From Chloroflexota bacterium (lineage in GTDB: Bacteria; Chloroflexota; Dormibacteria; CF-121), in assembly GCA_005881715.1 (NCBI GenBank), contig VBEE01000060.1:1-42391 (forward strand): 42,391 bases of DNA, given 5' to 3'. Position numbers and translations under genes: made by a program. Shown one piece after another: positions 26,892 through 34,244 of this stretch. Position 1 is the first letter of the stretch. Every line of letters begins with the position of its first letter. The notes beneath the pieces were generated by a model that was not told where the DNA came from, did no database searches, and was given only the letters and a program-made list of their open reading frames with translations.

Positions 26892-26920
26892 ATCATAGCA
26901 GAGTTTGGCCCGATCGTCAA
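26892..26920 (-). promoter_or_regulatory. Sigma70-type promoter of rpmG-trnW-secE-nusG-rplKA
   Basis: TTGACG (26915-26920) and TATGAT (26892-26897) with 17-nt spacing on the minus strand. The predicted start is about 26885, immediately upstream of the hairpin at 26859-26882. Confidence 0.75.
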
Positions 26921-26979
26921 TGACGTGGTCGCCTAAAGGGAGCGGTCGCGACACACATATATAAGTAAGGTATCGGCGG

Positions 26980-28359
26980 CTAGTACTGGACGACGACGGT
27001 CGTCCCCATGGGCGCCCAGTTCCAGAGGAACGACATCTGGCTATAGGGCACGTTTACGCAGCCGTGGGTGCCGTTATAGATGTTCGAGCCCGGGCCGTAC
27101 CAGGAGCGCCAGGGCGCGTCGTGGATGAAGTAGCCGCCGCCGGCGAATTCCATCGCCCAGTTGGTCCAGGAATCGGGGTACCAGTAGGGGCTGCCATAGG
27201 GCCAGGGGGAGATCATCTTGTACGGCGAGTACCGGTGGAAGATACGGTACACGCCGGGAGGCGTTGGCAACTGCGGCCGCCCGGTTGCCACGAAGGTGGT
27301 CAGGACGGCGTTCCCGTCCTGGTATGCGGTCAGCACCTGCCGGGAGAGTGAGATCACGATCAATTTGCCCACGCCGGCGTTGTAGGAGACCGGCGCCATC
27401 TGCCTGGTGAAGATGGCACTCGCGAGGGCTTGCTTCTGCTGGTACAGCTGCGAGGTCAGTGATTGGAAGGCGCCCTGGTCGGCGGCCGTCCCCAGCTGGC
27501 CGGCGAGCGCATTGATGATGCCGGCCCGGTTCCCGACGACAGCGCCAATGCGCTGAGCTGTGGCCAGCGTGGAACGGGTGTCCGCCAGCTGGTTGTAGGC
27601 GCCGGATCGGGCGTTGAGCAACCCCTGGATGCCGGCTGCGGTCTGCTGGAGCCGACCAAGGATCGGCGCGAAGGCCTCGGCGCTGTGGACCGAATCGACG
27701 CCAGCCAGCGAGGCGGTGAGCTGATCCTGGAAACCGGTAATGCTCAGCTGCGGATACTGCCCGGCGTTCGCCAGCAGCGTGCGGGCGTTTTGCGCCGCGG
27801 CGTCCACCTGGGCCCGTGCCCCTCGGAAGGCGGCCATCCGGCCGTCGAGGATGACGTACTGCTCGCTGAGGACGCTGGCGAGCGCGTTGAGGCTGTTCGG
27901 CGTCGTCAGCATCGCGGCGCTGGAGGTAAACCGCGCGGGGTCGACGTCGAGCCCATCGGCGGAGATCGTGTCGCCGTGCGCTTCGGCGATGAGCAGGTTC
28001 CACCGGTGCAGCTGCCGCTGCATCGCGTCGCGGCTGTCGGTGAGCTGCTGCTGGTAGATCGTGTTGAGTTCGGTTTGAAGCTGGCCGATCTTGTCGAGCT
28101 TGGTGTGCTCGGCGACGGGCACCTGCCACCAGGCGGAAGACTTGGCAGCCTGCACCTGGCTGTACCGCCACATCAGGCTGTCGGCTTCCGCCTGCTGGAG
28201 GCCGCCGCCCACGGCCACCGAGAGCGACTGGTTGAACGCGACTTCGGCCTGCCGGACGCTGCTCGACAGGAAGCTTTCGCTGGCGACCGCCGATAGTGGG
28301 ATGGCGGCCAGCAATGCGCCGACCACAAGGATGAAGACGAAGCGCCGGAGACCCCTCAC
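26980..28359 (-). CDS. Secreted L,D-transpeptidase (YkuD domain)
   Basis: YkuD enzymes form 3-3 peptidoglycan cross-links or attach proteins to peptidoglycan. The protein (459 aa, GTG start) has a signal peptide (RRFVFILVVGALLAAIPLSA then VAS). A long Ala/Gln-rich helical region follows (about 40-320), probably coiled. The C-terminal YkuD domain runs from about 333. The catalytic signature is complete: His413 in YFIHD, then GTHGCVNVP with His432 and Cys434. It is extracytoplasmic. It reads away from the sulfurtransferase and ends 60 nt before the rpmG promoter. Confidence 0.92.
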   Translation of the reverse strand: MRGLRRFVFILVVGALLAAIPLSAVASESFLSSSVRQAEVAFNQSLSVAVGGGLQQAEADSLMWRYSQVQAAKSSAWWQVPVAEHTKLDKIGQLQTELNTIYQQQLTDSRDAMQRQLHRWNLLIAEAHGDTISADGLDVDPARFTSSAAMLTTPNSLNALASVLSEQYVILDGRMAAFRGARAQVDAAAQNARTLLANAGQYPQLSITGFQDQLTASLAGVDSVHSAEAFAPILGRLQQTAAGIQGLLNARSGAYNQLADTRSTLATAQRIGAVVGNRAGIINALAGQLGTAADQGAFQSLTSQLYQQKQALASAIFTRQMAPVSYNAGVGKLIVISLSRQVLTAYQDGNAVLTTFVATGRPQLPTPPGVYRIFHRYSPYKMISPWPYGSPYWYPDSWTNWAMEFAGGGYFIHDAPWRSWYGPGSNIYNGTHGCVNVPYSQMSFLWNWAPMGTTVVVQY

Positions 28360-28540
28360 CGCACGGACACCCCTGTTTTCTTAGGCAGCGTCGGGGCCGG
28401 TTCGCCTCCTCAGGTCGCCGACCGCTCGCTCTCGCCGATTGGCATAACGTTACGCCGATCTCGAGGTCACGCCAAGTGGCAAAAAGTTACGGATGTCATG
28501 CGGCCGTCACTTGGCCCACCCTCCCCGGCCCCTTCCCGGC

Positions 28541-28560
28541 CCCTCCCCGCAGGGGGAGGG
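28541..28560. repeat. Dispersed palindromic repeat, partial copy C
   Basis: CCCTCCCCGCAGGGGGAGGG forms a short perfect-looking stem and matches the core of copies at 8191 and 13493. The preceding CCACCCTCCCCGGCCCC (28517-28533) may be a decayed arm. It lies 24 nt past the stop of the sulfurtransferase, where it may serve as its terminator. Confidence 0.6.
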
Positions 28561-28583
28561 CTACCGGAGGGAGTTCTTCTCGA

Positions 28584-29453
28584 CTATCTCTCGATGGGGG
28601 CGGCGATCAGGCTCCCCCATTCCGTCCAGGACCCGTCGTAGTTCCGGACGTTGGGGTAACCGAGCAAGTAGGTGAGGACGAACCAGGTATGTGAGGAGCG
28701 TTCGCCGATCCGGCAGTAGGCGATGACGGCCTTGTCCGGTGTCACGCCTTTGCCCTGGTACAGCGCCTTCAGCTCGTCGGCCGGTTTGAAGGTGCCGTCC
28801 TCCCGGACCGCCTGGGCCCAGGGGATGTTGGCGGCGCCCGGGATATGGCCCCCGCGCTGGGCGCCTTCCTGCGGCAGGTTTTCGGGAGCGAGCAGCTCGC
28901 CGCTGAACTCCTTGGGCGAGCGAACATCGACCAGAACGGCGCCAGCCTTGCCCAGCTGGGCGAAGACCTCATCGCGCAAGGCCCGGATCGCCTTGTTCGG
29001 CTGCCCCGCCTTGTAGCTGGCGGGCTTGACCGCCGGCGCCCCCGTGACGAGCTCGCGGCCCTCGTCCTGCCATTTCTTCCGGCCGCCATTCATCAGCCGC
29101 ACGTCCGGGTGGCCGTAGTACTTGAGATTCCACACGAACCAGGCCGCGAACCAGTTGTTGTTGTCGCCATAGGCCACCACCGTGTCCGCGTTGCTGATGC
29201 CCTTCGACGAGAGCAGCGCCTCGAGCTCCTGCTTGGGCAGCAGATCGCGGATGGGACGAGCCTGGAGATCCTTGCGCCAGTCCAGGCCGATTGCGCCTTT
29301 GACGTGACCGGTGTCATAGGCGGCCGTGTCGACGTCGACCTCCACGATCTTGACTTTCGGATCGCCACCATGATCGGCGACCCACTGGGTGTCGACGAGA
29401 ACTTCGGGGTGCGCGTAGCCCGCCTGGGCGATCTCGGCAGCCGATTTGGCCAT
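28584..29453 (-). CDS. Thiosulfate sulfurtransferase (two-domain rhodanese)
   Basis: Transfers sulfane sulfur from thiosulfate to cyanide or thiol acceptors. I start at ATG 29451-29453 (AAGGAGAGG seven bases upstream), giving 289 aa; the frame is open further to 29531. Two rhodanese domains are seen, N-terminal about 15-130 (catalytically degenerate) and C-terminal about 150-285. The active-site loop is CRIGERSS with Cys247, as in the CysA2/SseA-type mycobacterial enzymes. GHIPGAANIPW and DGSWTEWG are further hallmarks. No signal peptide is seen, so it is cytoplasmic. Confidence 0.93.
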   Translation of the reverse strand: MAKSAAEIAQAGYAHPEVLVDTQWVADHGGDPKVKIVEVDVDTAAYDTGHVKGAIGLDWRKDLQARPIRDLLPKQELEALLSSKGISNADTVVAYGDNNNWFAAWFVWNLKYYGHPDVRLMNGGRKKWQDEGRELVTGAPAVKPASYKAGQPNKAIRALRDEVFAQLGKAGAVLVDVRSPKEFSGELLAPENLPQEGAQRGGHIPGAANIPWAQAVREDGTFKPADELKALYQGKGVTPDKAVIAYCRIGERSSHTWFVLTYLLGYPNVRNYDGSWTEWGSLIAAPIER

Positions 29454-29609
29454 GATCCTCTCCTTAAGTTGACTAACCGGATTCACAAACTCAACAATGA
29501 GGCCTCCCAGTCTACGGTGGGCTGGCCGCAACGGTCAAGCCGAGTATGGCCGTGAGCCGGGCTCGATCGCAGGAAGGGTTCGGATGAGGCGTTATTCGAG
29601 CCAGTCGAC

Positions 29610-30734
29610 ATGAGCCAGGCCGCGCCATACACGCCCGCCGGTCCGGAACAGCCTGTCCGGCGGCGTGGACGCACCCGGCTGCTGCTGGCGCCGCTTGGGG
29701 TCGTGGTGGTTCTGCTGGCGGTTCCGGGCGGAGCGTACGCCATCTCGCAGAATCAGTTGTCCCGGGCCCAGGCAGCGGAAGCCAACAGCGCATATGCCGA
29801 AGCGCTTCGCGACTACGCGGCTGTCGAGTCGCTGGCCGGCAATCCCGCGGCCCGGGTCTTGTTGGGGGAACTCGCGGACCGGGCGCAGATTGGTACGGCC
29901 GAAACCCATTTCCTCTGGGGCGTCCAGCTGCGACAGCAGGGAAAGTTCGCGGAGGGCGAGAAGCAACTTCGAGCCGCCGTCAAGAGCGGGTTCGCCGATT
30001 GGGGCGCCCGCGGCAACGGGGCGCTGGCCGACCTGTACTACGCCTGGGGCAAGGCTCTCGTGGGAGAGAACCATTTCCAGGCTGGGATCGACAAGTACAA
30101 GCAGGTCGCGGCCTTTGACCCGACCGGCAACCTCGCGGCCTCGACGGAGGCCGGGCTGGCCACCGCCTATGCAGACTTTGCCCAGTGGTACACCCTGCAG
30201 CAGCCGGCCGACTATCCGAATGCGTTGATCTGGTACCACAACCTGGTCAAGGACTTCCCGGACAGCCCGGAGGCGAAACTGGCCCAGGCATCGGCCCTGC
30301 CGCAAACCCTCTACAGCGCCGGCCTCGCGTTCGTCCAGCAGCTCAAGTACCAGGAAGCACGCGACGCGATGACCGAGCTCGTCCAGAACTATCCGAAGAC
30401 CAGCTGGGCGACCCAGGCCAAGACGGCCCTGGCCGCCAAGCAACCGCTCACCGGGCGGCTGATCATTAGCGACCAGAACCCGACGCCGGTAGCCAATCGG
30501 CTGAAGGCGCACACCTACGACGATGCCGGCGGTCCGACGTACAACGCGACGACCGACGCGAACGGCAACTTTTCGGTGGTCAACGGAATCCCGCCCGGCC
30601 AGAACTATCTGATCACCTGGTGGGACCCGGCGCGAAAAACGTTCGTAACGACGTTTCTCAGCGACAACGTGCCGGTCAATACGATCAGCATCAACCCGCT
30701 GGAGCCGGCGCACACGACCGTCGCAACGTCTTAG
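29610..30734 (+). CDS. Membrane-anchored TPR protein with C-terminal carboxypeptidase-regulatory-like domain
   Basis: A 374-aa protein. A basic N-terminus (RRRGRTRLL) is followed by one hydrophobic helix (about 26-46), giving a signal anchor. Residues about 50-275 form TPR-like helical pairs, e.g. HFLWGVQLRQQGKFAEGEKQ, ADLYYAWGKALVGENHFQAG and SAGLAFVQQLKYQEARDAM. A C-terminal beta-sandwich-like part (about 285-365) contains TYNATTDANGNFSVVNGIPP, typical of carboxypeptidase regulatory-like domains. The bulk is predicted outside the cell. The specific function is unknown. Its stop overlaps that of the convergent YihY gene (TTAG at 30731-30734). Confidence 0.75.
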   Translation: MSQAAPYTPAGPEQPVRRRGRTRLLLAPLGVVVVLLAVPGGAYAISQNQLSRAQAAEANSAYAEALRDYAAVESLAGNPAARVLLGELADRAQIGTAETHFLWGVQLRQQGKFAEGEKQLRAAVKSGFADWGARGNGALADLYYAWGKALVGENHFQAGIDKYKQVAAFDPTGNLAASTEAGLATAYADFAQWYTLQQPADYPNALIWYHNLVKDFPDSPEAKLAQASALPQTLYSAGLAFVQQLKYQEARDAMTELVQNYPKTSWATQAKTALAAKQPLTGRLIISDQNPTPVANRLKAHTYDDAGGPTYNATTDANGNFSVVNGIPPGQNYLITWWDPARKTFVTTFLSDNVPVNTISINPLEPAHTTVATS

Positions 30735-31621
30735 CGCCGTCGCTTCGTCGCTTCCGTCACCAGCAGGGCGTCGAGCTCGGCGCCGACCAGGAAGGCGATG
30801 GACGCCACATATAAGTAGGTCATCACGACGATCAGCAAGGAAAGGATCCCGAAGGCCTGCTGATAGCCGCGGTAGGCGAAGTTGGCGATATACCAGCCGA
30901 ACAGCCACGAGGCTGCGAGCCAGATCGCGATCGTGATGCTGGAACCGAGCGTCACCCATTTCACGCGCAAGTGCGCGGGTGTCGTGAACCGGAGGAGCAT
31001 GGCAACCAGGAACAGCAGAATAACCGCGCTGAAGCCAAACCGGAGGATCGTCTCCCCCACCCGCAGAGCCGGCGGCGTCGATTGCCCCGAAGCCGAGAGC
31101 AGGAGGGCTGCCGCGATCACGAAGAGCGCCGCAATGATCAACCCGGCGAGGCCGACCGAAATGCCCATCCGCTGCCAGAACGGCCGCCGATCTTTCACCT
31201 CGTAGATGCTGTCGAGTGCGGTCATCAACGCCCGGACGCCGCTCGAGACCTGCCACAGCGTGAGCGCCAGGCCGATCGACAGCCACCACCAGCGTCGCGT
31301 GGTCATCACCTGGTCCACCGAGTGGTCCAGCTCGCGGTAGAAATTTGGCGAAACGACGCGCGCGATGTTGGGACCGATCTGATGGCGCCAGATCCCGTCG
31401 AGGTGGACGGCGCCGGCGAACGCAAGGCCCGTTAGTGACAAGAATGCCAGCGCAAACAGCATCCGGAAGGCGATGGCCGTCGCGTCCGTCAGGACGCCGT
31501 GCCGGTCCATGGCGGCGGCAACCTGACCGGCCAGCTGCTTAAGATCGCGCCGGCCGCGGCTTCGGACGACCTGCTCCGCGAGCCCAACGATCGCGCGATT
31601 CGAACCAGCGGTGTCTGCCAT
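30731..31621 (-). CDS. YihY/virulence factor BrkB family membrane protein
   Basis: A 296-aa polytopic protein from ATG 31619-31621. About six hydrophobic helices are visible. FRMLFALAFLSLTGLAFAG, the central ALMTALDSIYEV, and the C-terminal MTYLYVASIAFLVGAELDAL are characteristic of the YihY (formerly RNase BN) family. Despite the old name the family is not a nuclease; its transport or envelope role is not settled. It converges on the TPR gene and diverges from tRNA-Thr. Confidence 0.88.
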   Translation of the reverse strand: MADTAGSNRAIVGLAEQVVRSRGRRDLKQLAGQVAAAMDRHGVLTDATAIAFRMLFALAFLSLTGLAFAGAVHLDGIWRHQIGPNIARVVSPNFYRELDHSVDQVMTTRRWWWLSIGLALTLWQVSSGVRALMTALDSIYEVKDRRPFWQRMGISVGLAGLIIAALFVIAAALLLSASGQSTPPALRVGETILRFGFSAVILLFLVAMLLRFTTPAHLRVKWVTLGSSITIAIWLAASWLFGWYIANFAYRGYQQAFGILSLLIVVMTYLYVASIAFLVGAELDALLVTEATKRRR

Positions 31622-31671
31622 GTACAAAGGCTAGCTACGAGCGGGCGCATCGGGGAAGCCTGCCAGTTGCG

Positions 31672-31700
31672 TTGTCCTGTCAGGTTGGCCCCCATATAAT
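31672..31700 (+). promoter_or_regulatory. Promoter of tRNA-Thr
   Basis: A perfect TATAAT at 31695-31700 with TTGTCC at 31672-31677, 17-nt spacing. The predicted start is about 31707, four bases before the tRNA. Confidence 0.8.
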
Positions 31701-31710
31701 CGGGGCGCAT

Positions 31711-31786
31711 GCCGACGTAGCTCAGCTGGCAGAGCAGCTGTTTTGTAAACAGCATGTCGGGAGTTCGAGTCTCCCCGTCGGCTCCA
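31711..31786 (+). tRNA. trnT: tRNA-Thr (TGT anticodon)
   Basis: A cloverleaf with acceptor GCCGACG/CGTCGGC, discriminator T and encoded CCA (31784-31786). The anticodon stem GCTGT/ACAGC encloses loop TTTGTAA, giving anticodon TGT. The D-arm and T-loop (TTCGAGT) are canonical. It marks the border between conserved genes and the signalling-rich stretch to the right. Confidence 0.98.
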
Positions 31787-32428
31787 AATTTGAATACGAT
31801 TGCGCCAGTCTGGCACTAATGAAATGCCAGGACGTGGCACTAACTACCGCAGAATAACCGTTCGTTCGGTGAGCAGCTGTTTCAGAAACAGCGGGTCATT
31901 TCGAACTCGTCCCCGACCGGAACACGCTTGATTGCAGCAGCTTGCAAGACACAATGGCTGCACTTCAGGGGAATCGTTCACACAGTTCCTGCTCAGAAGG
32001 GAACGACCAATGTATTCCACCATCCCCTGGATCAATCAAAGCTTTACATCGGCGCCCTTTGGCCTCTCGATCGAGTCGCTTGTGGAGGAGTCGACTGCCG
32101 CCGCGGCCTCTTGCCCAAGACAGTCGACTTCGCTTACGGCTACCCCTCCGACAAGCTAGTCAAGGGTGGCAAGGAGGTTTTTGAATTTCAAACCATCTGT
32201 TATTGCGACCGAGGACCAAAATCATTTGGTCGGAGGATGACGCTACCCGTGAGGATGACCCTGGATAGGAACTTCGTGGCGCACGTAGACCGCCTGTCCG
32301 GACCTAGTTTGTCATTCGATTGGAGGATGACAGGCAAGCCCCTATCCCACACGCTGCTTCTGCTCGCGGTTTTCCCCGCCGCGGTCAACCGTTTCCGACA
32401 GGAGTCGAGCCATCCCCAGGAGGAAGCT
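31787..32428 (+). other. Region without a supported gene; holds a tRNA-like remnant
   Basis: It includes an inverted repeat CTGGCA/TGCCAG (31810-31830) just after tRNA-Thr, perhaps a weak terminator, and a tRNA 3'-half remnant at 31871-31920. An open frame runs from 31928 into the next gene but has no ribosome-binding site and no recognisable domain before 32429. GGAGGATGAC occurs twice (32230, 32322), with a related AGAGGATGAC at 34091. Confidence 0.5.
31871..31920 (+). pseudogene. Degenerate tRNA fragment resembling the 3' two thirds of tRNA-Thr
   Basis: GAGCAGCTGTTT and AAACAGC are identical to the upstream tRNA-Thr, followed by GTC, TCGA and TC-CCCG in the same order. The anticodon loop would read TTCAGAA. 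The T-stem no longer pairs and no acceptor stem forms, so it is not a functional tRNA. Confidence 0.55.
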
Positions 32429-32875
32429 TTGAATCTAGCCAAGTCGTCCGGATACTCATGGCCATGGCACGACGGCCTTGATGCCCCTGTCAAGGTTGCC
32501 TTTGTCGGGGATGACCCGGCAGTGGCCGACATGTACCGCCTGAGGCTCCAGGTCGACGGCTACGAGGTCACCCTGTTCACGACCGCCCAGGCATGTCCGC
32601 ACGCGGGACTGCGCGCGCCGGACATCGTGTACCTGCATATCGGCTCTCTCAATGCAGCCAGTCTTGCGATGCATCGACGGCTTCGGGCACGGCCGGCAAC
32701 CGAGCATGTGCCGATCCTCCTGGTATCAGATCCGCTGGCCAAAAAGGAACTGGCTTTTCGGCTCAAGCTTGGGATCCACGACTTCCTGATCTCAAGTGAC
32801 CTGGTTCGTTCCGAACCCTTCTGGGATGAATTGAATGCCGATTCCCAGAGGCGAGGAGAGCAGGCTCTGATATAA
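32429..32875 (+). CDS. Degenerate (pseudo-)receiver domain protein
   Basis: A single CheY-like domain of 148 aa, chosen to start at TTG 32429 because AGGAGG lies five bases upstream; the frame is open far upstream without support. Beta1 reads VKVAFVGDDPAVADMYRLRL, with the acidic pair kept (GDD). The strand that normally ends in the phospho-acceptor Asp reads PDIVYLHIGSL, with His in place of Asp. The Thr/Ser strand (PILLVSDP) and a lysine nearby (AKKEL) are present. It is probably a phosphorylation-independent receiver. It lies upstream of the PAS-LuxR genes and may interact with them. Confidence 0.65.
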   Translation: MNLAKSSGYSWPWHDGLDAPVKVAFVGDDPAVADMYRLRLQVDGYEVTLFTTAQACPHAGLRAPDIVYLHIGSLNAASLAMHRRLRARPATEHVPILLVSDPLAKKELAFRLKLGIHDFLISSDLVRSEPFWDELNADSQRRGEQALI

Positions 32876-32898
32876 CGGTCCAACTACGGCTCAGCCAG

Positions 32899-33116
32899 AT
32901 GCAGGACTCCGTGGGTTCAAGGCTGCATCAACTCGCGGGCGGTCTTACAGGCGCCGTCGCGAATCAGACGCCATGATCATCCTTGGGCGCTTATGCGACT
33001 CCCTTCCGATTGGCTTCCATGTCATTGATTGTGGCGCCTCTTTCCGAGTTGTGTACGCCAACCAGCACGCGGGGCTCCATCGGGACGTGGGCCTGCCCCT
33101 CCGTCGCCCGACGACA
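32899..33116 (+). pseudogene. Frameshifted, truncated duplicate of the PAS-LuxR gene
   Basis: Starting at ATG 32899 (MQDSVGSRLHQLAG), the DNA aligns with the start of the gene at 33257 (MQKAKSTLHALAA). A frameshift near 32970 moves the homology to the frame starting at 32973, MIILGRLCDSLPIGFHVIDC, against VILGRLLDSLPIGFHVSDC in the intact copy. Similarity fades after GLPL (about 33110) and no LuxR domain follows. About three quarters of the bases match in the shared part. The rest up to 33256 holds nothing recognisable. Confidence 0.7.
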
Positions 33117-33256
33117 GCCTGGTCAGGCGGTGATGCGAACTTAGCTCTACGTACTTCGACCTGCGGTTATTCAGGAGATTCATGCGCAGCGGTTGCACGG
33201 CGGGTACCGAGGGCGCAAGATGAGGTAAGCAGCCATCCGAAAGGGTTATTGGCCAG

Positions 33257-34060
33257 GTGCAGAAGGCGAAGTCGACACTGCATGCGCTCGCTGCCGTTCT
33301 TCAGGCATCGCCTGAGTCGGACGCTCTTGTCATCCTCGGTCGGCTCCTCGACTCCCTTCCGATCGGCTTCCACGTCAGCGACTGTAGCGACCCGTTTCAC
33401 ATCCTGTACGCAAACCGGGTGTGGGAGCGCTGGCTCGGACGCGAAAAGCTGCCGCTAACGGGCAAAGCGCTGGGAGAGCTCTTTCCCAGCGCCGAGCAGG
33501 CCGGCATCCTCGGGATCATGCGCGAGGTATGCAAGACCGCCCAGCCCAAACACCTCAAGGGTTTTGAGTTTCGTGAGCTCGGTATTGTCGAGCGGGGCAA
33601 GCAGGGCGAGACCAGCAGGTGGGATTGGGAGATTTATCCACTGAGCGGTCCGACCGGTGACGTCACCCATTTGCTGAACGTCATCATGGACGTCAGCGAA
33701 CCGAGGCCGAGCAGGAGCGGACCCTCCAGAGAGGAGCGGCAGGCCGCGAATCGCCGCCGCGAGGAGGCATCGGGCGTTCTGCGCATTTTTGGCGTTGCTC
33801 CGGACAAGCGGGCCGACCGCGGCGAGGAGAAGCTGAGTGAGCGGGAATATCAGGTGGCAGAACTGCTTGCCATGGGGTTTACGAATGCCGCCATCGGACA
33901 ACACTTGAAGGTCAGTCCGGCAACAGTCTCGTCGCACGTCGCGCACATCCTTTCCAAGCTCGGGTTCCGGTCACGCGCTCAGGTGGCGGCCTGGGTGGTT
34001 GGGCGGCGGCTCAAGGGCGCGGAAGACCGCAAATCGGCCGACGCTCGCCCATCCGGCTAG
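33257..34060 (+). CDS. PAS-domain LuxR-type transcriptional regulator
   Basis: 267 aa. An N-terminal PAS domain (about 25-150) has SLPIGFHVSDCSDPFHILYA and ends TGDVTHLLNVIMDVSE, a PAS/PAC C-terminus. A charged linker follows (about 150-185), then a C-terminal LuxR HTH (about 194-250): LSEREYQVAELLAMGFTNAA, then SPATVSSHVAHILSKLGF. It probably senses a small ligand or redox cue and binds DNA. The GTG start at 33257 is supported by alignment with the ATG of the decayed duplicate at 32899. No receiver domain is present in the same protein. Confidence 0.85.
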   Translation: MQKAKSTLHALAAVLQASPESDALVILGRLLDSLPIGFHVSDCSDPFHILYANRVWERWLGREKLPLTGKALGELFPSAEQAGILGIMREVCKTAQPKHLKGFEFRELGIVERGKQGETSRWDWEIYPLSGPTGDVTHLLNVIMDVSEPRPSRSGPSREERQAANRRREEASGVLRIFGVAPDKRADRGEEKLSEREYQVAELLAMGFTNAAIGQHLKVSPATVSSHVAHILSKLGFRSRAQVAAWVVGRRLKGAEDRKSADARPSG

Positions 34061-34244
34061 GAAGCGTCTCCACCGAAGCTCATCCGAACAGAGGATGACA
34101 AGCACGGGGCGCGGGCCCCATTCTTAGGCAACCCTGGCGGAGCCCATCAACCGACTCATCGGTCGCACGCGGGCGCAGACGGGGCTGCGGGAGCCGCAGC
34201 AACGCTTCAGAAACGCGTTCCAGAATGCCCCGATCGGCATCGCC

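Noticed and set aside
29555-29590. Possible fifth copy of the dispersed repeat (minus-strand CTCATCCGAACCCTTCC)
   Set aside because: Only one arm resembles the element and no palindrome forms, so I did not count it.
31928-32428. N-terminal extension of the receiver-like protein to 315 aa
   Set aside because: No ribosome-binding site or domain upstream, whereas AGGAGG precedes the TTG at 32429.
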